Part shown: piece after piece, positions 22,448-30,061 of the stretch | Numbering within the stretch: position 1 is the first letter of the stretch | How the letters are laid out: each line of letters begins with the position of its first letter | NCBI GenBank assembly: GCA_022827685.1 | Contig: JAJEIH010000005.1 | Coordinates: 1-34,865, forward strand | Source of the DNA: Alphaproteobacteria bacterium | Lineage (GTDB): Bacteria; Pseudomonadota; Alphaproteobacteria; Bin95 | DNA length: 34,865 nucleotides | Reading direction: 5' to 3' | Position numbers and translations under genes: made by a program | The notes under the pieces: generated by a model | What the model was told of the DNA's origin: nothing | Databases searched by the model: none | The model's input: only the letters and a program-made list of their open reading frames with translations

Positions 22448-22512
22448 GGGCCGTGCGGTGACCGTTCGGCGGCGGCAAGCGCGAGCCCGGGAAGCGGCGC
22501 CCGGCGGCGCGG

Positions 22513-22546
22513 AAAATCAAGACCGAAAGTTTCGGTCTTGATTTTT
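22513..22546. terminator. Perfect 16-bp palindrome, terminator-like (possible operator)
   Basis: Arms 22513-22528 (AAAATCAAGACCGAAA) and 22530-22545 are exact inverted repeats around a single G at 22529. In RNA this folds to a stem of about 13-14 pairs with a tiny loop, followed by a run of five U at 22542-22546. The left arm begins with four A, so it would also terminate minus-strand transcription. It stands out as AT-rich in very GC-rich surroundings. It lies between the HU-like gene and icmE, about 65 bp after the former. A binding site for the HU-like protein or another regulator is an alternative reading. Confidence 0.7.
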
Positions 22547-22564
22547 CCCTGCATTTCCAGTCCC

Positions 22565-23812
22565 TTGCGGCGGGCACGGCGGAGCCTGGTTCCGGGGCTG
22601 GCGGCGCTGTTGCTGGCGGCTTCGCTTCCGGGCGCCTGGGCGCAGTCGGGCAGCGACGTCAGGTTCGATCCCGAGAAGCCGGCGACGCCTGCCTACCGGG
22701 AGGCGATCGAGGCCGGGGACGCGGCGCGCGAGCGCGAGGCGCTGAAGGAAGGCGAGAGCTTCTCGCAGACCTTCTCGCGGCCGACGCGGCCCGCCGGCCC
22801 TCCGCCCGGGACGATACCGGCTGCCGCGCTGCCGAAGGTGGAGGAACCGCCGCCGGAAGCTGAAGCGGTCGTGGACGCGCCGGAGGCGCCGCCGCGGGCG
22901 GACCCGCAGTCCGCGTCGGACCCGCGGGCGGCTGAATACCGGGAGCGTCTGCCCGAGCGGGGCCGCGGCGGGGACCGGGACACGGCCTCGCCGCTCGATG
23001 CGCTGCTGGAGGTGCTGGCCGAGCCGCCCGGAAAGGTGGTCTGGCTGGACTATGCGCGCGACCGGAGGCAGCCGGGCGGGACCGGTCCGGATGCCGGGGC
23101 CGCGCCGCTGCCCGGGCCGTTGGCGGGCCTGCAGGTGGGCAAGGGGCTCTATGCACGCACGCTCTGGGAGGCGAACAGCGACTGGCCGGGTCCGGTTGTG
23201 CTGGAGATCCTGGAGCCGCCGCTCGCGGGCGCGGTCGCGACCGGCGCCTTCCAGGAGGCGAACGAGCGCCTGGTGATCCGGATCGACCGGCTCTCGCTCG
23301 GGCGCGACAGCTGGGCGGTCGATGGCTGGGCGGTGGACCCGGGCTGCGCCTGCTACGGCATTCCGGGGCGGGTCGACCGGCACTGGTTCCAGCGCGTGCT
23401 GCTGCCCTCCGCGCTGGCCTTCGCGGAGGGGTTCCTGGACGCGGCCGCGCGCACGGCGCAGGTGGTCGCCCGGGACGCGTCGGGCGCCTCGATCACGGTG
23501 GAGAGCGCGGCCCCCTCGCACCGCCAGCAGGTCTATGCCGGCGCGGCCCAGGCGGCCCGGCGTGCCGGTTCGGTGCTGCTCGAGTCGGTTCCCTCCGGGC
23601 CGACGGTCCGTGTGCCGCGCAATACCGAACTGGTCCTGGTGGTGACCGCGCCCCCGGAGGCGGAACGCGGCGCGGGCGCGGCGCCGGAGGCGGTCGATGC
23701 GGCCGGTCCCGCAGGCCGCGCCGGTCCCGCTGCGGTGATCGGCGCCGGACCCGGCGCGTTCGTCAGGCAACCCGCTGCGGGTTCCGCTCCCGGCAGGAGC
23801 AGTCAACGATGA
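22565..23812 (+). CDS. icmE: DotG/IcmE/TraO, VirB10-like channel protein
   Basis: A 415-residue protein spanning the periplasm. TTG 22565 is preferred because it lies just outside the palindrome and gives a basic signal/anchor (LRRARRSLVPGLAALLLAAS). TTG 22538 is also in frame but sits within the palindrome. Neither has a clear ribosome-binding site. After a Pro/Glu-rich linker the C-terminal domain (about 180-330) carries the VirB10/DotG pattern: VGKGLYARTLWEANSDWPGP, PLAGAVATGAFQEANERLVI, WAVDGWAVDPGCACYG and VDRHWFQRVLLPSALAFAEG. Size is close to TraO of IncI plasmids and far shorter than Legionella IcmE, which has long repeats. It forms the central conduit with DotH. Confidence 0.92.
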   Translation: MRRARRSLVPGLAALLLAASLPGAWAQSGSDVRFDPEKPATPAYREAIEAGDAAREREALKEGESFSQTFSRPTRPAGPPPGTIPAAALPKVEEPPPEAEAVVDAPEAPPRADPQSASDPRAAEYRERLPERGRGGDRDTASPLDALLEVLAEPPGKVVWLDYARDRRQPGGTGPDAGAAPLPGPLAGLQVGKGLYARTLWEANSDWPGPVVLEILEPPLAGAVATGAFQEANERLVIRIDRLSLGRDSWAVDGWAVDPGCACYGIPGRVDRHWFQRVLLPSALAFAEGFLDAAARTAQVVARDASGASITVESAAPSHRQQVYAGAAQAARRAGSVLLESVPSGPTVRVPRNTELVLVVTAPPEAERGAGAAPEAVDAAGPAGRAGPAAVIGAGPGAFVRQPAAGSAPGRSSQR

Positions 23813-24342
23813 TCGGCCTCGAAGAAGCCTTCCGGGCGCTGGTCGAGGACCTTGACCCGGCGCTCCGGACCCTGATGACCTGGGTCTGCTACGCGCTGTC
23901 GGCGTTCTGTTTCCTGGGCGCGTGCCTGCGCCTGCTGCGCCATGCGGGCGGGCACTGGCCCGGGACGGCGACGGGCACGGTGATGCTGTTCCTGCTGGCG
24001 CCTGTGCTGGCGCAGTTGCCGTCGGTGCTGGTCGCGGCCGGCGGCTCGCTGTTCGGGGCCGAGCGCGAGGCGGCGGCGGCGGTCGCGTGGATCCCGCCCT
24101 CGTCGGGCGAGTGGGCGCGGTTCGGGGCGGCGGTCCAGGCGGCGTTCGTCGTGGTGGCGTGGGTAGGCCTGTTCGCGTTCATACGCGGCTGTTTCGTGCT
24201 GAAGCATGCCGTGGACGGGCGCGGCCAGGCGACGCTGACCCAGGCGGGCTGCCACCTGCTCGGCGGCGTGCTGGCCTGGCACATGGCCGGCCTCGTGCGC
24301 GCGATCCAGGAGACGCTCGGCGTGCAGGCGCTGCCGATATGA
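23809..24342 (+). CDS. icmC: IcmC/DotE/TraQ-like inner-membrane protein
   Basis: A 177-residue protein from ATG 23809 (overlaps the icmE stop). It has four membrane segments: WVCYALSAFCFLGACLRLL, TGTVMLFLLAPVLAQLPSVL, AAVQAAFVVVAWVGLFAFIR and HLLGGVLAWHMAGLVRAI. The pattern of a helix, a Gly-Thr turn, then LPSVLVAAGGSLFG is like IcmC/DotE and TraQ, small polytopic proteins of type IVB systems. The location between icmE and icmD is the conserved one. Sequence similarity is weak in this family, so the call depends partly on order. Confidence 0.78.
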   Translation: MIGLEEAFRALVEDLDPALRTLMTWVCYALSAFCFLGACLRLLRHAGGHWPGTATGTVMLFLLAPVLAQLPSVLVAAGGSLFGAEREAAAAVAWIPPSSGEWARFGAAVQAAFVVVAWVGLFAFIRGCFVLKHAVDGRGQATLTQAGCHLLGGVLAWHMAGLVRAIQETLGVQALPI

Positions 24343-24707
24343 GAGGCCGGTTCGCAAATGTCCTCCTGTCGGGCGGCATGCGGCCCGCAGCCGTCATCCT
24401 TTCGATCGCCGTATCGACCGCGGCCGGTTCGGCGCGCGCGGACCGCTACGGGCCGTGGGCCGAAGACCTGCTGTACCGCCACGGCCGGGGATTGGGCGAC
24501 CCGGCAGGCATGTTGACATGGTTTTTGTACGGCCTGGCGGTTTTCGTCGGCGGCTGGGCGGTCCTGCGCTTCAGGGCCCATGTCGAGAACCCGCAGCGTT
24601 ACGGGCTCGCCCAGCCGGCGGTGGCCATTCTGGTTGCGGTCGGGCTGGCGGCGGCGACCTGGGGGATCGGGGATCTTCTCCGGCTCCTGTCGCGGCCGGT
24701 CTGGTGA
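24339..24707 (+). CDS. icmD: IcmD/DotP/TraR-like membrane protein, copy 1
   Basis: A 122-residue exported/membrane protein from ATG 24339 (overlaps the previous stop). A signal-like segment (AAVILSIAVSTAAGSARA) is followed by the helix TWFLYGLAVFVGGWAVL, the conserved charged turn RFRAHVENPQRYGLAQP and a second helix VAILVAVGLAAATWGI. The 'FK.H..NP.....G.' turn between two helices is the IcmD/DotP hallmark. Its DNA around 24552-24611 closely resembles 24957-25017 in the next gene. The C-terminus is short (LLRLLSRPVW). Confidence 0.85.
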   Translation: MRGRFANVLLSGGMRPAAVILSIAVSTAAGSARADRYGPWAEDLLYRHGRGLGDPAGMLTWFLYGLAVFVGGWAVLRFRAHVENPQRYGLAQPAVAILVAVGLAAATWGIGDLLRLLSRPVW

Positions 24708-24750
24708 GGGAACTGAGAGCGGGATTTCAACCGGAAGAAGGAGGTTGACG

Positions 24751-25161
24751 ATGAGACGGAGAGTGGCAGGCGCGGCGCGGCGGGCCCGCGACGCCATGGC
24801 GGGACTGGCGGTGGCGGCATTTGTGGCGGCCGGGTCCGGGCTGCGGTCGGCGCAGGCGGTAACGCTGGGCGAGCTTGCGGAGGAGACGTCCACGATGATC
24901 CAGGACGTGATGGGGCTTGCGCAATGGGTGTTCTACGCGGTGGCGGTGTTCGTCTCGGGCTGGGCGATCCTGCGCTTCAAGGCGCATGTCGAGAACCCGC
25001 AGCGCGGCGGGCTCGCCATGCCGGTGGTCGGCATCCTGGTCGCGGTCGCGCTGGCGGGTGCGCCGGCGCTGATCGATTCGATCGTGGAAGGCACCGGCCT
25101 GGACCGCGATCCCGGGCTCCAGAGACCGAGATTCATCCCTCCGACCACGACGACCCCGTGA
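24751..25161 (+). CDS. IcmD/DotP/TraR-like membrane protein, copy 2
   Basis: A 136-residue paralogue of the preceding protein, starting at ATG 24751 after an excellent AAGGAGG site. It has a signal-like helix (AGLAVAAFVAAGSGLRSAQA), then WVFYAVAVFVSGWAIL, the turn RFKAHVENPQRGGLAMP and the helix VVGILVAVALAGAPALI. It carries an extra Pro/Thr tail (RPRFIPPTTTTP). Its stop overlaps the ATG of icmB. The strong ribosome-binding site, against weak ones for its neighbours, suggests higher expression, as expected for a protein needed in many copies. Confidence 0.86.
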   Translation: MRRRVAGAARRARDAMAGLAVAAFVAAGSGLRSAQAVTLGELAEETSTMIQDVMGLAQWVFYAVAVFVSGWAILRFKAHVENPQRGGLAMPVVGILVAVALAGAPALIDSIVEGTGLDRDPGLQRPRFIPPTTTTP

Positions 25162-28100
25162 TGCGGCGCGATCCGGCGCGCACTGCGGGCCTCGTGGACC
25201 GCGTGGAGGACCTGCTGCACTGGTCCTGGCAGCTTCGGCGCAAGCCGCTGGAGAGCTTCATGCTGGTCCGCGCCGCGGCCGAGCGCGAGGGCACGGGCGT
25301 GCTGGTCGGCCATGACGGCTCGCTCGCCTCGGTGATCGACGTCGAGGGCGCGCGCTCCATGATGGGGACGGAGGAGCTCGACCGGTTCGTCGAGACGGTC
25401 GAGCGCCGGCTCGGCCCGGCGCTGCTGGAGCGGGGGCACGCGCTGCACGTCGTCTTCGAGCGCGCCCCGGCGGAGGGCCGGCGGCTTCTTGAGGAGGCGG
25501 CGGAGCGACAGCGGCAGAGCTGCCGGCGGCTCGGGCTCGATCTCGAGGGGCCGATCGCCGAGCGGGTCGAGCGCCTCGCGCCGCGGGCGGCGGGCGAGCG
25601 CCTCGCCATCGCCTGCTGGAGCGGGACGGCCGTGCTGCCGCGCGGCCAGGAGAAGCGCGAGAAGAAGGCGATCGCGAAACGCAAGGAGGACTGGGCGCCG
25701 GGCGATGACGAGTCGCAATGCCCGTTCGCGGCCGACGGCGCGCTCGGGGCGCGCCACCTGGCGTTCGTCGAGTCCGTCCGGGCCGTCCTCGAGGAGACGG
25801 GGCTGGTGGCGCGCATTCTCGGCTCGCACGACGCGGTCCGGGGGCTGCGCTGGTGGCTGACGGGTCCGGAGAGCGTCGGCGACGGCTGGGTTCCGGTGAC
25901 CTCGGCAAACGAGGCGCCGCCCCGGCAGCTGGAGCCGGCGATCCTCGGCGCCTTCCCGCCGCCGCTCGCCCCGCAGGTGCTGGTCAGCGAGCCGGAGGTC
26001 CCGGGTTCCGACATGGTGCTGCTGGGCCGGCGCCTCTGGGCGCCGCTCGACATGGAGCTCGGGCCCCGGCGGGTACGGCCGTTCTCGGAGCTGATGGCGC
26101 GGCTGGCGGCCGCGGACAACCTGCCGCTCCGCGTCTCGGTGCTGCTGGAAGGCGGCGGCCTGAAACACGCCGGCGCGGTGATGCGCCATGCGCTCGCGCC
26201 GTTCCTCGCCTTCTCGTCGGCCGACAGCCTCGCCGTGCGCGACGCCTCGCAGGCGCTGGCGAGCCACGCCGACACCGGGCGCGCCGTGGTGCGGGTCCGC
26301 TGCCAGTTCCTGACATGGGTGGACGGGTCCGTCGCGACGGAAGCCCGCAGGCAAGAGCTGATGCGGCGCGCGAGCCGCCTGCAGCAGCTCGTGGAGGGCT
26401 GGGGCGAGATCGCCGTCACGCGCGTCACCGGCGACCCGCTGGAGGCGCTCGCCATGTCGGCTCCGGGCTTCGCCTGCGGCTCGACCGCGGTCGCGGGCCT
26501 GGCGCCGCTCGGCCAGGTGCTGCGCATGCTGCCCGTCTCCAGGCCCGCGCCGCTCGCGCGCGCCGGACAGGCCGGCGCGGTCTCGCACATGTTCCTTGCC
26601 GGGGACGGCAAGGCGCTGCCGTTCGGGTTCGAGGGCGCGAAGCACGGCTTCGACCTGATCTTCGGCGCGCCGCGCCAGGGCAAGTCGGTGCTGCTGAACA
26701 CGCTCGGCCTCGCCTTCTGCCTGCAGGGCGGCCAGGCGCGGATCCCGCAGCAGGCGGTGATCGACATCGGACCCTCGGCGGCCGGGCTCGTGGAGATGGT
26801 CCGCGACGCGCTGCCGGCGGCCAGGCGCCACGAGGCCGGGCGCTGGCGGTGGCGCATGGACGCCTCCAGCGCGGTCAATCCCATGGACACGCAGCTCGGC
26901 TGCCGCTTCCCGATCCCGGCGGAGCGCGCGTTCCTGGTGAACCTGCTCTCGGTGATGGTGGCGCCTGCCGGGAGGGATCTTCCGGACGGCATGCGCGAGC
27001 TGATCGGCGCGACCGTGCAGGCGGCCTACGAGCTCGCCTCCGACACGACCGCGAACGGCGAGCCGAAGCTCTTCAACAGGGGCACGGACCCCGACGTCGA
27101 TGCGGCGCTCGAGCTGCACGGCGTGTCCCTCGGTCCGGACGCGCTGCAATGGGACGTCGTCGATGCGCTCTTCGACGCCGGCGCCGTCGGGGCCGCCATC
27201 CGCGCCCAGCGGCGCGCGGCGCCGACGCTCGCGGAGCTGCCCTCGGCGGCGCAGACCGAGGCGGTGCAGGGCCTGGTGCGCGAGGCCCGCTACGGCACCG
27301 GCGGCGAGACCGTCACCGACGCCTTCATCCGCATCCTGACGGGGCTGAGCTCGTCCTGGCCGAACATGTTCCGGGCGACCTCCTTCGATATCGGCAATGC
27401 GCGCCTCGCGGTGATCGACCTGGCCGAAGTCGCGCCGACCGGCAGCCCGGAGGCGGAGCGGCAGACGGCGGCCTTCTACATGCTGGCCCGCCATGCGCTG
27501 ACGCGGGAATGGTGGTTGGCGGAGGAGGACCTGGCCGGGGTCCCGGAGCGCTACCGGGACTGGCATACGGACCGCAACCGGGAGATCCGCGAGACCCCGA
27601 AGCGCCTCTGCTACGACGAATACCACCGCACGGCCGGCGCGCCCGCGGTCCGCGCGCAGGTGGAGCGCGACGTTCGCGAGGCGGGCAAGGCCGGCGCGCG
27701 CCTGGCGCTCTCCAGCCAGCGGCTGGAGGACTTCGGCGAGGAGCTGGTCGATCTGGCGACGCAATACTGGATCCTCGGCTCCGGCGGCCAGGCGCGCGAG
27801 GTGGACGCCATGGCGGCCGTATTCGGCCTTTCGGACACGCTGAGCGAGGTTGCGAGGCTGGATCTGACGGGGCCCGGACCGGTCGGCGCGCCGGCGCTGC
27901 TGGTGGCGGGGAGCGAACGCGGGCGGATCGAGCAGCTCGTCGTCAACGCGCCCGGGCCGCAGGAACTGTGGGCGCTCAATACGCGGCCGCGCGACGTGGC
28001 GCTCCGCCGGCGCGTCCAGGCCCGGCTCGGACCCGACGAGGCGCGGCGAGTGCTGGCGCGGACCTTCCCGGAGGGATCGGCAGAGACACGGGTCGAGCAT

Positions 28101-28217
28101 GCGCTCGCCGAGCTCGCGCGCCGCGGCGCCGGCTCGCGCGCCTCCGTGCCCGAGGTCCTGGACGCCATCGCCGACCGGCTCGCTAACATGGAAACGCAAC
28201 GGGGAGCGGCGGCGTGA
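25161..28217 (+). CDS. icmB: DotO/IcmB/TraU, large type IVB ATPase (VirB4-like)
   Basis: A 1018-residue cytoplasmic ATPase, equal in length to Legionella IcmB (about 1009). It starts at ATG 25161, overlapping the previous stop. Walker A is GAPRQGKS (502-509), preceded by LIF, and the Walker B Asp-Glu is in RLCYDEYHRT (D819, E820). Family segments seen are ALPFGFEGAKHGFDLIFGAP, QQAVIDIGPSAAGLVEM, SAVNPMDTQLGCRFP and ALSSQRLEDFGEELVDLATQ. DotO and DotB together form the cytoplasmic energy complex. It is followed by a structured gap of about 150 bp, the longest between genes before the final repeats. Confidence 0.96.
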   Translation: MRRDPARTAGLVDRVEDLLHWSWQLRRKPLESFMLVRAAAEREGTGVLVGHDGSLASVIDVEGARSMMGTEELDRFVETVERRLGPALLERGHALHVVFERAPAEGRRLLEEAAERQRQSCRRLGLDLEGPIAERVERLAPRAAGERLAIACWSGTAVLPRGQEKREKKAIAKRKEDWAPGDDESQCPFAADGALGARHLAFVESVRAVLEETGLVARILGSHDAVRGLRWWLTGPESVGDGWVPVTSANEAPPRQLEPAILGAFPPPLAPQVLVSEPEVPGSDMVLLGRRLWAPLDMELGPRRVRPFSELMARLAAADNLPLRVSVLLEGGGLKHAGAVMRHALAPFLAFSSADSLAVRDASQALASHADTGRAVVRVRCQFLTWVDGSVATEARRQELMRRASRLQQLVEGWGEIAVTRVTGDPLEALAMSAPGFACGSTAVAGLAPLGQVLRMLPVSRPAPLARAGQAGAVSHMFLAGDGKALPFGFEGAKHGFDLIFGAPRQGKSVLLNTLGLAFCLQGGQARIPQQAVIDIGPSAAGLVEMVRDALPAARRHEAGRWRWRMDASSAVNPMDTQLGCRFPIPAERAFLVNLLSVMVAPAGRDLPDGMRELIGATVQAAYELASDTTANGEPKLFNRGTDPDVDAALELHGVSLGPDALQWDVVDALFDAGAVGAAIRAQRRAAPTLAELPSAAQTEAVQGLVREARYGTGGETVTDAFIRILTGLSSSWPNMFRATSFDIGNARLAVIDLAEVAPTGSPEAERQTAAFYMLARHALTREWWLAEEDLAGVPERYRDWHTDRNREIRETPKRLCYDEYHRTAGAPAVRAQVERDVREAGKAGARLALSSQRLEDFGEELVDLATQYWILGSGGQAREVDAMAAVFGLSDTLSEVARLDLTGPGPVGAPALLVAGSERGRIEQLVVNAPGPQELWALNTRPRDVALRRRVQARLGPDEARRVLARTFPEGSAETRVEHALAELARRGAGSRASVPEVLDAIADRLANMETQRGAAA

Positions 28218-28253
28218 GGGCGGGAATCGTGCAACCGGATACCGGGCTCGCCG

Positions 28254-28353
28254 GCCGACCACGGTCGGCGAACAAAGGAGAGAGCATGAAGCAGATCAAG
28301 GAGCTGGGGGCGGCCACGGCCGCCCCCACTTGACGGGGTCGGGGAGGGTCCCC
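28254..28353 (+). promoter_or_regulatory. Cluster of three short inverted repeats after icmB
   Basis: Three perfect inverted repeats lie close together in the icmB-downstream gap: 28254-28269 (arms GCCGACC/GGTCGGC), 28306-28327 (arms GGGGGCGGCC/GGCCGCCCCC) and 28341-28353 (arms GGGGA/TCCCC, loop GGG). The first two share the centre CCACGG. None is followed by a U-run, so they are not clean intrinsic terminators. They could slow RNA decay, act as an attenuator or bind a protein. A 15-codon frame lies across the second. In such GC-rich DNA some short repeats occur by chance. Confidence 0.4.
28286..28333 (+). CDS. Possible 15-residue leader peptide
   Basis: The frame MKQIKELGAATAAPT starts at ATG 28286 behind AAAGGAGAGAGC, a better ribosome-binding site than most of the real genes here have. 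Its second half covers the GC-rich inverted repeat 28306-28327, so ribosome movement would open or close that hairpin. It ends 46 bases before the next start (28380). It may be a leader peptide controlling the downstream genes, or the residue of a lost gene start. Too short for any family statement. Confidence 0.3.
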   Translation: MKQIKELGAATAAPT

Positions 28354-28379
28354 CTGAAACCGCAACGATGAAGGGCGAG

Positions 28380-28922
28380 ATGAGAATACCTGCATCCATA
28401 ACCGTATTTCTGCGCGCGCCGGGCGCGGCGCCGGCGGTCCTCCTGCTGGTTGCGGCCTGCCTGTCGGTTCCGGGCCCGGCGGCTGCGCAGGGGACCCCGC
28501 CTCCTTCCCGGCCTGCCGACTGCGACCCGCAGGTGGCGGAGGCGCTCGTGGACGCGGCCGAGGCGGGCGTCCAGACCGATCTCGCGGTGATCCGCCATGC
28601 CGACCAGGGCATCCGCAAGCCGGACTCGATCCTCGATCTCAGTTGCGTGTGGGACATGTTCGACTATCGCGGCTTCAACATCCTCCACGATCCGGGCGCG
28701 GCGCTCGACCGCATCCTGAACCTGGCCCGCAAGCGCATCTGCAACGAGGCAAGGGACGTCTACGCCCGGCATGTCGGCCGCAGCCTGGATGCCCGCGTGT
28801 TCGCCGGTCCCGCCCGCGACATTCCGGGGACCCGCACGACAACGGTGCGCGGCAATGTTCTCAAGGACGCCGGCGTCGAGCGCGAGACCTTCCGGCGCCT
28901 CTTCGGAGGAACCGCGCGATGA
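28380..28922 (+). CDS. Exported protein of unknown function in the TraV-TraX position
   Basis: A 180-residue product. ATG 28380 is preferred because AAGGGCGAG lies just before it; ATG 28368, in frame, has none. A signal peptide is visible (APGAAPAVLLLVAACLSVPG ... AAAQG). The mature protein has three cysteines, in PADCDPQVAEAL, LDLSCVWDMF and RKRICNEARD, with a compact helical look, plus RHADQGIRKPDSILDLSC, which reads like a conserved family motif. It is placed between traU(icmB)- and traY(dotA)-type genes, where IncI plasmids have traV, traW and traX. I do not recognise it. A periplasmic accessory role is inferred. Confidence 0.78.
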   Translation: MRIPASITVFLRAPGAAPAVLLLVAACLSVPGPAAAQGTPPPSRPADCDPQVAEALVDAAEAGVQTDLAVIRHADQGIRKPDSILDLSCVWDMFDYRGFNILHDPGAALDRILNLARKRICNEARDVYARHVGRSLDARVFAGPARDIPGTRTTTVRGNVLKDAGVERETFRRLFGGTAR

Positions 28923-30055
28923 GGCGGATCGTCCCGGTCACGGCGTTTGCCGCCGCTCTCGCGGTGCAGGCCGTTCTCCCGTCGCCGGCGGCGGCGCTGT
29001 TCGGCAGCGGCCCCAAATGCACGCCGACCTGGAAAACCGTCAGCGAGGCGAGCCGGGTGATCTCGAAGGTGAGCGCGCGCATCGCGACCATGGAGCGGAC
29101 CATCTACGAGGCGCTGGTCAACCAGACCGGCCAGCAGTCGGGCTATATCGCCCAGAGCGCGAAGGCGGTGACGACGGCGCTCGACAGCCATGCAGCCATA
29201 CGCGCGCAGACCGAGCGCGATGCGGCCGAGGTCAGGGCGCAGCTCGCGAGGCGCCCCTCGCGCTCGGCTTGCGCCGTGACGACGGGCGCGCGCGGCCTCG
29301 CCCAGGCCCGGGTCGCCAGCACCGTTGCGGGGCGTTCGGCGACCGTCTCCGAGACCGGCCGGATCGCCGGCGACCGCGCCACCGGCTCCGCGCCCGCGGC
29401 GGCGACCGACAGCGCTGAGCGCTACCGGCGCATCCTGGAGCGCTGGTGCAGCCCGGACCGCGCCCCGCTCCAGAGCGCGGCCTGCTCCGGCGCGCCGGAG
29501 GACCACGGCGCCGATCTCCGCCCCGACAGCCTGTTCGCAGTGGAGACCTTCGCCTCGGACCGCGAGCTGCAGGCGGCGATCGACCTCTCCCGGAACCTGA
29601 CGGTGCCGGCGGTCGAGGACCCGGCGCCGCTCGGCGCGGTCGACTCGGCGAGCGAGCGCGCCAGGGTGATGGCGTCCCGGGCCGCGGCGGCCCGCCGCGC
29701 GCTTGCGGCCGAAGCGCTCGGCCATCTGCGCGCGCTGCGCGCGCCCGGCCCCGAGCTCGGGCGCTGGGCGGCCGCCATCGACCCGGAGCGCGATCCGGAG
29801 GCCGCCGTCAGCCGGCTGGAGCTGATCGACCTCATGGCGGCGAAGCGGTTCGAGCGCACGGCATGGTGGACCGGACTGCAGGCGATGGGCGGCGAGGCGC
29901 TGCTGCGCGAGACGGCCTCCCTGCTCGCGGCCTCGCTGCTGCTCGACCGGGAGCGGTTCCGGCTCGAGGAGCGCCGCCTGGCGATCGAGGCCGCGGCGCT
30001 CGCGGCCCGGATCGACCGCGACCGCAGGCTCGCCGGCCAGGCCGGCGCGAACTGA
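28919..30055 (+). CDS. Exported helical protein of unknown function
   Basis: A 378-residue product from ATG 28919 (ribosome-binding site GGAGGA; overlaps the previous stop). It has a signal peptide (VTAFAAALAVQAVLPSPAAA) followed by LFGSGPKCTPTW. The mature protein is mostly helical: ISKVSARIATMERTIYEALV, then GYIAQSAKAVTTALDSHAAI, like VirB5/TrbJ-type helical surface proteins. It has a middle part with cysteines (RWCSPDRAP, QSAACSGAP) and a long Ala/Arg/Glu helical end. VirB5-likeness is only a general impression. It sits directly before dotA and is probably periplasmic or surface-exposed. Confidence 0.76.
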   Translation: MRRIVPVTAFAAALAVQAVLPSPAAALFGSGPKCTPTWKTVSEASRVISKVSARIATMERTIYEALVNQTGQQSGYIAQSAKAVTTALDSHAAIRAQTERDAAEVRAQLARRPSRSACAVTTGARGLAQARVASTVAGRSATVSETGRIAGDRATGSAPAAATDSAERYRRILERWCSPDRAPLQSAACSGAPEDHGADLRPDSLFAVETFASDRELQAAIDLSRNLTVPAVEDPAPLGAVDSASERARVMASRAAAARRALAAEALGHLRALRAPGPELGRWAAAIDPERDPEAAVSRLELIDLMAAKRFERTAWWTGLQAMGGEALLRETASLLAASLLLDRERFRLEERRLAIEAAALAARIDRDRRLAGQAGAN

Positions 30056-30061
30056 CGGGCC

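Noticed and set aside
24933-28262. Very long open frame on the minus strand opposite icmB
   Set aside because: It is the in-register antisense of a clearly identified ATPase gene in GC-rich DNA; its translation is Arg/Pro/His-rich without motifs. The same holds for long minus frames at 28760-32155, 32116-34653 and 4295-6124.
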